From the NCBI GenBank assembly GCA_035713725.1, contig DASTMZ010000216.1:1-14415 (forward strand): DNA of 14,415 bases, given 5' to 3'. Positions within the stretch are counted from its first letter, which is position 1. Each line of letters opens with the position of its first letter. The notes under the pieces were generated by a model. That model had not been told where the DNA came from and did not search any database. It saw only the letters and a program-made list of their open reading frames with translations. Both the position numbers and the translations under genes were made by a program. Positions 6,883-13,420 of the stretch are shown one piece after another. The stretch comes from DASQPR01 sp035713725 (GTDB taxonomy: Bacteria; Actinomycetota; Actinomycetes; Mycobacteriales; Micromonosporaceae).

Positions 6883-9003
6883 TCAGGCCTGCTGGGTCGG
6901 CTCCGGCGCGCGGACATCGTCCGGCACCGGTGTCGCCGGATCGACGTCTCCGATCGACCGGTCGGCCGCGGCGGTCAGGTTGTCGGTGAGCCACGCGCTG
7001 ATCTCGGCGGCCGGCATCGGGTGTGCGGTGAGCCAGCCCTGGGCGAGGGTACAGCCGGCGTCGGCGAGCAGCTGACGGGTGTACTCGTTCTCGACGCCCT
7101 CCGCCACGGTACGCATGCCGAGCGCCCGAGCGAGGTCGACGGTTGACCGTACGATCGCGGCGTCGTCGTGGTTGTCGGCCATACCGGCGACGAACGTACC
7201 GTCGATCTTGATCTCGGTGATCGGCAGCTTCCGCAGGTGCTGCAGTGACGAGCAGCCGGTGCCGAAGTCGTCGAGCGAGATCGCCACGCCCAGCGCGCGG
7301 ATCCGGTTGACCGTGCCGATCGCGCGGCTGGGATCGGCGAGCAGCGCGCCCTCGGTGATTTCGAGCTGGATCCGCGACGGTGCGACGCGATGCCGCGCCA
7401 GCGTGGATGCCAGATGGGAGATGACGTCGTCGCTGTAGAGGTCGCGTGCGCTGACGTTAATTGACGCGCGAAGGTCGAATCCGCCGTCGTGCCAAGCGCC
7501 GACCTGTGCCACCACGTCGTCGATCGCGCGCATCGTGAGCAAGTGCATGACGGAACTGTGCTCGGCGACGGCAAGCAGTTCGTGCGTGTCGATAGGCCCG
7601 TAGGCCGGATGTCGCCAGCGCAGCAACGCTTCCACGCCGTCGACCGCGCCGGTCGCGAGGTTGACCTGCGGTTGGTAGTGCATGGAGATCTGCTCGCGGT
7701 CGTTGGTTTCCAACGCGTGTCGGAAGTCGGTCAGCAGCCGGAGTCGTTTCGGGCAGTTGTTGTCGACGCCGGCCCGATAGGACGCGATAGCGGCGCCGCG
7801 CTGCTTCGCGTCGTACATCGCGACATCGGCCCGACGCATCAGCGTCGTGAAGTCGATGTCCTCGTCGTCGCGATCGGCGATGCCGACCGAGGCGGTCACG
7901 TCGACGCGCAGCCCATCGAGGCTGACGGGTTCGGCGAGTGCGGCGACGACTCGTTCGGCGAGGGCATGTCCGTCGCCGACATCGCGCGTCGCGGTAAGGA
8001 TGGCGAACTCGTCGCCACCGAGCCGAGCCACTGTGCCGGACGGGGTCCGCAACGCTCGCAACCGTTCCGCGACCGCGATCAGCAACTGGTCGCCGACGTC
8101 GTGTCCGAGCGCGTCGTTGACCTGCTTGAAGCGATCGAGGTCGAGGACGAGCAGAGTGGCCCGTCGCGTCGACCCCTCGTCGGCCGCGCACTCGGCGGAG
8201 ATCCGGTTGAGACCATGGCGCAACCCGTTGCGGTTCGCGAGGCCGGTGAGCGGATCCAGCCGGGCCGCCAGGTCGCGCTCGGCGGAAAGCTTTGCCATGC
8301 GGTGCACCGCGTAGAGCGGAACGAAGACCAGGGGGACGAAGCCGGCGTCGACGTGTTCGGTGATGGCGAGCGCGGGGCTGAGCAGCAACAGCGCGGCGTT
8401 GAACAGGGTCTGGTTGGTGGTGGCGTATCCGCCGAAGGTATGTCGGCGGCGCGGTGTCTGGATGCGAGCCTTGGCTGCGTCCAGGAGTCCGTACGCGACA
8501 AGCCACGCGGCGACCGCCCCGGCCACCGACAGCGCATCGTCGATGACGAAGTTGGTCGCGTCGTGATGGAACGGGTCTGCATCGCCGATCCACAGCACGA
8601 GCGCCGCGGCGGCGAACGACAGGGCGAAATGTGTTGATGCCCACGCCGCGCCGCGGAATCCGGCGCGCAGCCGGGCCGCACCGACCGCGACGGCGGCGGT
8701 TTGCGCGACGATGGCCGGCCCGAGCCCCCAACAGAGCTGGATCGCAAACGTGAAGCAGATCGTCGGGCAGATGACGATGGGCGCACGCCCGGGCGGCTTC
8801 GCCGCGACGAACGCCTGCGTGCCGGCGAGCAGCGAAACCGCGAGCATCAGCCAGAACGCGCTGTAGGTGGACATGGTGTGCGCGATGTGCGGCAGCTGTG
8901 TCACCACGATCGCGATCGCTACCGCACCGGCCACGACCTCGAAAGCTAATCCGCGTCGGCGTCGCGAGGCCCACCGGACGGGGACCTCCATCGCCATCGC
9001 CAC
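6883..9003 (-). CDS. Membrane GGDEF-EAL protein (c-di-GMP cyclase/phosphodiesterase)
   Basis: 706-residue protein. Residues 19 to about 235 hold several hydrophobic helices forming an integral-membrane sensor that I cannot assign to a named MASE type. A GGDEF domain starts at DPLTGLANR (250) and has an intact GGDEF at 329-333. An EAL domain has EALLRW (E458) plus NVSARDL, EITEGAL, DDFGTG, IKID, EGVE and QGW, so the metal- and substrate-binding residues look complete. The RxxD product-inhibition site expected just before GGDEF is absent (TPSG there). The protein could therefore both make and degrade c-di-GMP; net activity is unknown. The GTG at 9003 is chosen because GAGGAGG lies 8 nt upstream. 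An open frame reaches a GTG at 9141 but would add 46 poorly hydrophobic residues across the palindrome. Codon 19 is TTA. Confidence 0.9.
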   Translation of the reverse strand: MAMAMEVPVRWASRRRRGLAFEVVAGAVAIAIVVTQLPHIAHTMSTYSAFWLMLAVSLLAGTQAFVAAKPPGRAPIVICPTICFTFAIQLCWGLGPAIVAQTAAVAVGAARLRAGFRGAAWASTHFALSFAAAALVLWIGDADPFHHDATNFVIDDALSVAGAVAAWLVAYGLLDAAKARIQTPRRRHTFGGYATTNQTLFNAALLLLSPALAITEHVDAGFVPLVFVPLYAVHRMAKLSAERDLAARLDPLTGLANRNGLRHGLNRISAECAADEGSTRRATLLVLDLDRFKQVNDALGHDVGDQLLIAVAERLRALRTPSGTVARLGGDEFAILTATRDVGDGHALAERVVAALAEPVSLDGLRVDVTASVGIADRDDEDIDFTTLMRRADVAMYDAKQRGAAIASYRAGVDNNCPKRLRLLTDFRHALETNDREQISMHYQPQVNLATGAVDGVEALLRWRHPAYGPIDTHELLAVAEHSSVMHLLTMRAIDDVVAQVGAWHDGGFDLRASINVSARDLYSDDVISHLASTLARHRVAPSRIQLEITEGALLADPSRAIGTVNRIRALGVAISLDDFGTGCSSLQHLRKLPITEIKIDGTFVAGMADNHDDAAIVRSTVDLARALGMRTVAEGVENEYTRQLLADAGCTLAQGWLTAHPMPAAEISAWLTDNLTAAADRSIGDVDPATPVPDDVRAPEPTQQA

Positions 9004-9011
9004 TGTTGCCG

Positions 9012-9018
9012 CCTCCTC
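9012..9018 (-). promoter_or_regulatory. Ribosome-binding site deciding the GGDEF-EAL start
   Basis: GAGGAGG on the minus strand lies 8 nt before the GTG at 9003. It supports this start over the GTG at 9141 and over the two downstream ATGs (8997, 8991), which would be 14 and 20 nt away. Confidence 0.65.
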
Positions 9019-9069
9019 GCCTCGTTGCACCGAAGCGGTGTGCCTCGGACCCGGCAAGACAAGCCACAG

Positions 9070-9097
9070 ATCGTAACGGCTGGTCAACCCAGTGCAA
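9070..9097 (-). promoter_or_regulatory. Candidate promoter of the GGDEF-EAL gene
   Basis: On the minus strand a -35-like TTGCAC (9097-9092) and a -10-like TACGAT (9075-9070) are 16 bp apart. This would put the transcript start near 9063 and leave a leader of about 60 nt before the GTG at 9003. The match is moderate only. The -35 overlaps the 18-bp palindrome. Confidence 0.35.
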
Positions 9098-9112
9098 GCG
9101 TTCGAACGCTTG
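9095..9112. promoter_or_regulatory. Perfect 18-bp palindrome, candidate operator
   Basis: CAAGCGTTCGAACGCTTG is a perfect inverted repeat with no spacer, centred on TTCGAA, 92 bp upstream of the GGDEF-EAL start. It overlaps the candidate -35 box, the layout expected of a repressor site for a dimeric regulator. No regulator gene is adjacent. It is AT-richer than its surroundings, which makes a chance origin less likely than for a pure GC palindrome. Confidence 0.5.
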
Positions 9113-9230
9113 GTGTGACCGGCGCCACACAGGATCGCCACATGCGGCTCATTGGTGGACAGCAGTCGCCCATGCCCCCCTCGTCCGACCGTCTAGTGGT
9201 ACATATCGGGCGTTCGGCCGAGGCATTTCT

Positions 9231-9250
9231 CACCCGCCACGTGGCCGGTG
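9231..9250. repeat. Near-perfect 20-bp palindrome downstream of pgi
   Basis: CACCCGCCACGTGGCCGGTG is a palindrome with one mismatched pair, centred on CACGTG, 21-40 bp beyond the pgi stop on the pgi transcript. It may be part of a terminator or a protein site. It has no loop and no T-run, so a terminator role is weakly supported. The rest of the 267-bp gap 9004-9270 shows no gene. Confidence 0.35.
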
Positions 9251-9270
9251 AGTTGATCGCGACGGTCCGG

Positions 9271-10929
9271 TCAGTGGCCGTGTGCCGCCCGGTAGCGCGT
9301 GATCAGTTCGGTCGTCGAGGAGTCCTGATCCGGCTGAGCGGTCGGCGGCTCGGCACCGTCGGCCCTCGTAAGAAGCGGAGCAAGTTGCTTCGCCATCGTC
9401 TTTCCGAGCTCGACGCCCCACTGGTCGAACGAGTCGATGCCCCAGATCGTGCCCTCGGTGAACACGATGTGCTCGTAGAGCGCGACGAGTTGGCCGAGCG
9501 TCGCGGGGGTGAGCTTCGGTGCCAGGATCGAGGTGGTCGGATGGTTGCCCGGCATCACCTTGTGCGCCACGACATCCGGCGGCGTACCGTCCGCGGCCAC
9601 CTCGTCCGCGGTGCGCCCGAACGCGAGCGCGGCGGTCTGCGCGAAGAAGTTGGACATGAACAAGTCGTGCATGTCGCCGATCTCGTTGTTCGGCTCGCAG
9701 AACCCGATGAAGTCCGCCGGAATCAGTTTCGTACCCTGGTGAATCAGTTGGTAGAACGCGTGTTGACCGTTCGTGCCGGGTTCGCCCCAGAAGATCTCGC
9801 CGGTCTGGTAGCGCACTTCGGTGCCGTCGGCGCGCACCGATTTTCCGTTGCTCTCCATGGTGAGCTGTTGCAGGTACGCCGGAAAACGGTGCAGATATTG
9901 CGAATACGGCAAGACGGCGTGCGTCTGGGCGCCGAGGAAGTTGTCGTACCAGACGTTCATGAGCCCGAGAAGCGCCGGCACATTCCGGTCCAGCGGCGCG
10001 GTCCGGAAGTGCTCGTCCATCGCGTGGAATCCGGCGAGCATCTCGGCGAAACGCTCCGGCCCGATCGCGAGCATCAACGACAGCCCCACCGCCGAGTCGT
10101 ACGAGTAGCGGCCGCCGACCCAATCCCAGAAGCCGAACATGTTGTCGGTGTCGATGCCGAAGGCCTTGACCTTGTCCGCGTTCGTGGATACGGCGACGAA
10201 GTGCTTGGCTACCGCGCCACCGTCGGCGGCGCCGGATGCGGCGAGGCCGTCGAGCAGCCAACGGCGCGCTTCGGCGGCATTGGTCAGCGTCTCGAGCGTG
10301 GTAAACGTCTTCGACACGATGACGAACAGCGTGGTCGCCGGGTCGAGGTCGTGTGTCTTCTCGTAGACGTCGGTCGGGTCGATGTTCGACACAAACCGGC
10401 ATCGGATGTCCGTGTCGAGGTACGCCCGCAGCGCCTCGTACGCCATCACCGGCCCGAGATCCGAGCCACCGATGCCGATGTTCACGACCGTCGTGATCGG
10501 GCGGCCGGTGTGCCCGTGCCACTCGCCACTGCGTATCCGGTTGGCGAACGCTGCCATCTTGTCCAGCACGGCGTGCACGTCTGCGACCACGTCCTGGCCG
10601 TCGACCACAAGCGACGCGTCGCGAGGCAGGCGCAACGCGGTGTGCAAGACGGCACGGCCCTCGCTGGTATTGATGTGCTCACCGGCGAACATCGCCGCGG
10701 TGCGCTCGGAGAGTCCGCGTTCCATGGCCAGCGCGAGAAGCAACCGGATGGTCTCGTCCGTGACACGGTTCTTGCTGTAGTCGACGTAGAGGTCGGCGGC
10801 CCGCGCGGCGAGCCGCGTCCCGCGCTCGGCGTCGGCCGAGAACAGGTCCCGCAGGTGGGCCTGCCGCATCTCGTCGGCGTGCGCGGCGAGCGCGTGCCAG
10901 GCCTCGGTCTTCGTCGGATCAGTGCTCAT
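9271..10929 (-). CDS. pgi: Glucose-6-phosphate isomerase
   Basis: 552-residue cytoplasmic enzyme interconverting glucose-6-phosphate and fructose-6-phosphate, the usual length for bacterial Pgi of this class. Visible motifs are NIGIGGSDLGP and VSKTFTTLET for phosphate binding, signature 1 VGGRYS, GEPGTN with the likely base E383, H397 in QLIHQG, and signature 2 FDQWGVELGK with K510. The ATG at 10929 is chosen because GGGAG lies 8 nt upstream and it gives MSTDPTKTEAW. A longer frame reaching 10968 lacks such a site. The gene is divergent from the HIT gene (122 bp) and lies upstream of the GGDEF-EAL gene on the same strand with a 267-bp gap, so co-transcription is doubtful. It joins GH1-derived and glycogen-related hexose phosphates to glycolysis. 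Confidence 0.97.
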   Translation of the reverse strand: MSTDPTKTEAWHALAAHADEMRQAHLRDLFSADAERGTRLAARAADLYVDYSKNRVTDETIRLLLALAMERGLSERTAAMFAGEHINTSEGRAVLHTALRLPRDASLVVDGQDVVADVHAVLDKMAAFANRIRSGEWHGHTGRPITTVVNIGIGGSDLGPVMAYEALRAYLDTDIRCRFVSNIDPTDVYEKTHDLDPATTLFVIVSKTFTTLETLTNAAEARRWLLDGLAASGAADGGAVAKHFVAVSTNADKVKAFGIDTDNMFGFWDWVGGRYSYDSAVGLSLMLAIGPERFAEMLAGFHAMDEHFRTAPLDRNVPALLGLMNVWYDNFLGAQTHAVLPYSQYLHRFPAYLQQLTMESNGKSVRADGTEVRYQTGEIFWGEPGTNGQHAFYQLIHQGTKLIPADFIGFCEPNNEIGDMHDLFMSNFFAQTAALAFGRTADEVAADGTPPDVVAHKVMPGNHPTTSILAPKLTPATLGQLVALYEHIVFTEGTIWGIDSFDQWGVELGKTMAKQLAPLLTRADGAEPPTAQPDQDSSTTELITRYRAAHGH

Positions 10930-11039
10930 CAGGGTCGCTCCCGGAACGCAGACAAACGTTCGTGGCACCTGCCGACCACGAGCCTACGTGCCCCGCCGGT
11001 CGGGCGCGGCCGGGGCCGGCAGACTCGTTGCCACTGCGG

Positions 11040-11045
11040 TAACGT
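11040..11045 (+). promoter_or_regulatory. Candidate -10 hexamer of a leaderless HIT transcript
   Basis: TAACGT (TAnnnT pattern) ends 6 nt before the GTG at 11052. With no Shine-Dalgarno visible, transcription could begin at the start codon. No -35 is recognisable. The assignment rests on spacing only. Confidence 0.3.
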
Positions 11046-11051
11046 GCCGCC

Positions 11052-11612
11052 GTGGCCGAACTTCGTGTGCGCTCGGATCTGTCCGCGTTGGCTTCGTACC
11101 AGACGTTTCCGTTCGATCTGCCGGTGCAGGTCCGGCCGCTGGCCGACACTGTGGCACAGGAGCCGCCGAGGCACGGGCTGTCCGCCGAGGACTGTCATGC
11201 GTGCGCGTCGGCCGACGACGACTACATCTGGACAGACGCGTCGTGGCGGCTGCGGATCTGGTCGGAGAGTCCGCTGCCCGGCGTCGTACTGCTCGAGTCC
11301 CGCGTACACGCTGACTCGTTCCTTGACCTGCCGCCGGACCTGCTGGCCGCGTTCGGTGCGATGTGCGCCAGGGTGGAACGGGCGCTGTACGGCCTCGGCG
11401 GCATCGGCCGGGTCCATCTGTACCGTTGGGGCGACGGTGGCGCGCACTTCCACATCTGGTTCTATCCGCGGCCGTACGGTCGCCTCCAACTGCGCGGCTC
11501 GTTCATCACCGCGTGGTCGCCGGTGCTCGAGCCGCAGCCCGCCGAGGATCTCGCGGCGGCCGGTGCAGTGATCGCCGCCGGGATGCGCCACGAGTCGGGG
11601 AGCCAGGCATGA
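11052..11612 (+). CDS. HIT-superfamily protein with CxxC and HxHxW motif
   Basis: 186-residue soluble protein. CHAC (C48, C51) and GDGGAHFHIWFYPRP (H132, H134) match the two metal/active-site elements of HIT-superfamily nucleotide hydrolases/transferases related to GalT, where C-x-x-C with the histidines binds zinc and the middle histidine is the nucleophile. The middle histidine (H134) is present, but the third position of the triad, usually His or, in GalT, Gln, is Trp (W136). A nucleotide substrate is likely, but neither hydrolase nor transferase activity can be chosen. The start is GTG at 11052 with no clear ribosome-binding site. The stop overlaps the GNAT ATG (ATGA), so the two are coupled. 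Divergent from pgi. Confidence 0.75.
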   Translation: MAELRVRSDLSALASYQTFPFDLPVQVRPLADTVAQEPPRHGLSAEDCHACASADDDYIWTDASWRLRIWSESPLPGVVLLESRVHADSFLDLPPDLLAAFGAMCARVERALYGLGGIGRVHLYRWGDGGAHFHIWFYPRPYGRLQLRGSFITAWSPVLEPQPAEDLAAAGAVIAAGMRHESGSQA

Positions 11613-12082
11613 CGGTTGTCGCGCTGCGAGACATCGAAGATTCCGATCTTGACGCGCTCTACGAGCAGCAGCGGGACCCCGCATCGGTGTGGATGGCGGC
11701 GTTCACGGCTGACGACCCGGATGACCGGACCGCGTTCAATGCGCACATGTCGCGAGTGCGGAACTCGAGCGACATCGTGCACCGGGCGATCACACTCGAC
11801 GGACGCCTTGTCGGCACCATCGCGCGCTTCGTGGCCGACGGCGACCTGGAGATTACGTACTGGGTCGACCGGGCGATGTGGGGCCACGGCATCGCGACCA
11901 GAGCGCTTGACCTCTTACTCGCATCGGCTCCCGAGCGACCACTGCGAGCCCGCGCCGCGAGCGACAACGTGGCCTCGCTTCGCGTGCTGGAGAAGGCCGG
12001 ATTTCGAGTGATCGGCACCGAGGTGTCGTACGCGAACGCACGGCACACCGAGATCGAGGAGACGATCCTTCAGCTGGACTAA
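11609..12082 (+). CDS. GNAT-family N-acetyltransferase (RimJ/RimL-like)
   Basis: 157-residue protein using acetyl-CoA to acetylate an amine. The acetyl-CoA motif A is seen in 'YWVDRAMWGHGIATRALDLLL' (WGHGIAT = the R/Q-x-x-G-x-G/A signature variant), and the C-terminal part has 'SDNVASLRVLEKAGFRVIG', the standard GNAT motif B in RimJ/RimL-type proteins. The substrate (protein N-terminus, small molecule or antibiotic) is not predictable. The ATG overlaps the stop of the HIT gene, indicating translational coupling. The 35 bp to the convergent glgC stop show no obvious terminator. TTA at codon 103. Confidence 0.9.
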   Translation: MTVVALRDIEDSDLDALYEQQRDPASVWMAAFTADDPDDRTAFNAHMSRVRNSSDIVHRAITLDGRLVGTIARFVADGDLEITYWVDRAMWGHGIATRALDLLLASAPERPLRARAASDNVASLRVLEKAGFRVIGTEVSYANARHTEIEETILQLD

Positions 12083-12117
12083 GCAGTGTGTGAGGCTCGG
12101 CCGACCGCTACCGGGGA

Positions 12118-13350
12118 CTACACCTCGACTCGCCCGCCCTTGCCGATCACCACGATGCCGCCGTCGGAGACGGTGAACCGCTGCCGGTCGCGTTCGAGGT
12201 CGACGCCGATCTCGGCACCTTCCGGTACGACCACGTTCTTGTCGAGAATGGCGTTGCGAATCACGGCGTGGCGGCCGATGTCGCAGCCGTCCATGATGAC
12301 CGAGTCGGACACGTGCGCCCACGAGTGAACCGTCGTGTTCGGCGATATCACCGAGTTCTCCACGAGCGCGCCGGAGATCACGACCCCGGGGGAGATCATC
12401 GAGCCGACCGCGCGACCGACCCGTTCGCCGTAGGCGTGCACGAACTTGGCCGGCGGCCAGGACGGGTATCCGGTGAAGATCGGCCACTCGCGGTTGTAGA
12501 GGTTGAAGATTGGGGTTACGGCGACGAGGTCCATGTGCGCGGTGTAGAACGAGTCGAGCGTCCCAATGTCGCGCCAATAGCCGCGATCGCGGTCGGTGCT
12601 GCCCGGCACCACGTTGTCGCGGAAGTCATAGACCTGCGCGTCGCCCTTGTCCACCATCATCGGGATGATGTTGCCGCCCATGTCGTGCCGGCTGTTCAGG
12701 TCAACGGAGTCCAGCGCGAGCGCCTCGTGCAGCGCCTTGGCGGTGAACACGTAGTTGCCCATCGACGCGTAGATCTCGTCGGGACTGTCGGGCAGCCCGA
12801 CCGGGTCGGACGGCTTCTCGCGGAACGCGCGTATGGTGTGGCCGTCCGGCCCGACGTCGATGACGCCGAACTGGTCGGCCAGCGAGATCGGCTGGCGGAT
12901 GCCGGCGACTGTGCACGCCGCGCCGGACTCGATGTGCTGCGCCACCATCTGCGACGGATCCATCCGGTAGATGTGGTCGGCGCCGAACACGATGATGTAG
13001 TCCGGCTCGGCGTCGTCGACCAGGTTGAAGCTCTGGAAGATCGCGTCCGCTGAGCCGGCGAACCACCGGGGTCCGAGGCGCTGCTGCGCCGGCACCGGCG
13101 TCACGTAGTTGCCGAGCAACGTCGACATCCGCCACGTCATCGACACGTGCCGGTCGAGCGAGTGCGACTTGTACTGCGTCAGCACGACCATCTTGAGGTA
13201 GCCGCCGTTGGCCAGATTGGACAGCACGAAGTCGACCATCCGGTAGATGCCACCGAACGGTACCGCCGGCTTCGCCCGGTCCGCGGTCAACGGCATCAGG
13301 CGCTTGCCTTCGCCGCCGGCGAGCACCATCGCGAGAACCTTCGCCGCCAT
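12118..13350 (-). CDS. glgC: Glucose-1-phosphate adenylyltransferase
   Basis: 410-residue ADP-glucose pyrophosphorylase: glucose-1-phosphate + ATP gives ADP-glucose + PPi, the committed step to glycogen and, in actinobacteria, to maltose-1-phosphate. The N-terminal nucleotidyltransferase domain shows LAGGEGKRLMPLTADRAKPAVPFGG, then GSADAIFQ, 'FGADHIYRMD' and 'REKP'. The C-terminal third ('MISPGVVISGALVENSVISPN...') is the left-handed beta-helix. Length is normal and no key motif is missing. The start is ATG 13350; no Shine-Dalgarno precedes it, but a TACCGT hexamer ends 6 nt upstream, suggesting a leaderless message. It is divergent from glgA/glgM with about 61 bp between start codons, as in mycobacteria (Rv1213/Rv1212c), which supports a shared control region. 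Confidence 0.97.
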   Translation of the reverse strand: MAAKVLAMVLAGGEGKRLMPLTADRAKPAVPFGGIYRMVDFVLSNLANGGYLKMVVLTQYKSHSLDRHVSMTWRMSTLLGNYVTPVPAQQRLGPRWFAGSADAIFQSFNLVDDAEPDYIIVFGADHIYRMDPSQMVAQHIESGAACTVAGIRQPISLADQFGVIDVGPDGHTIRAFREKPSDPVGLPDSPDEIYASMGNYVFTAKALHEALALDSVDLNSRHDMGGNIIPMMVDKGDAQVYDFRDNVVPGSTDRDRGYWRDIGTLDSFYTAHMDLVAVTPIFNLYNREWPIFTGYPSWPPAKFVHAYGERVGRAVGSMISPGVVISGALVENSVISPNTTVHSWAHVSDSVIMDGCDIGRHAVIRNAILDKNVVVPEGAEIGVDLERDRQRFTVSDGGIVVIGKGGRVEV

Positions 13351-13420
13351 GTGCTGACGGTATCCATTCCAAGGCTGGGTAAACCAGCGGTTGGCCGGCT
13401 AGGTCGAGATAATGTTTGGC
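13351..13420. promoter_or_regulatory. Divergent glgC-glgA promoter region
   Basis: About 60-70 bp hold the starts of both genes. On the minus strand TACCGT (13362-13357) ends 6 nt before the glgC ATG, with TTTACC 15 bp further upstream as a weak -35. On the plus strand GATAAT (13408-13413) ends 7 nt before a GTG at 13421, with no clear -35. Both fit TAnnnT-type -10 elements of leaderless actinobacterial transcripts. The space is small enough for one regulator to control both genes. No strong palindrome is seen. Confidence 0.45.

Noticed and set aside
9004..9141. 46-residue N-terminal extension of the GGDEF-EAL protein
   Set aside because: No ribosome-binding site before GTG 9141, while GAGGAGG is ideally placed for GTG 9003. 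The extension would cover the promoter-like boxes and the palindrome.
9025..11571. 848-codon plus-strand open frame
   Set aside because: It is antisense to pgi and runs across intergenic DNA into the HIT gene in another frame. It has no motif, and its Arg/Val-rich composition is typical of an antisense shadow.
12083..12117. Terminator between the convergent GNAT and glgC genes
   Set aside because: No inverted repeat of useful length in these 35 bp.
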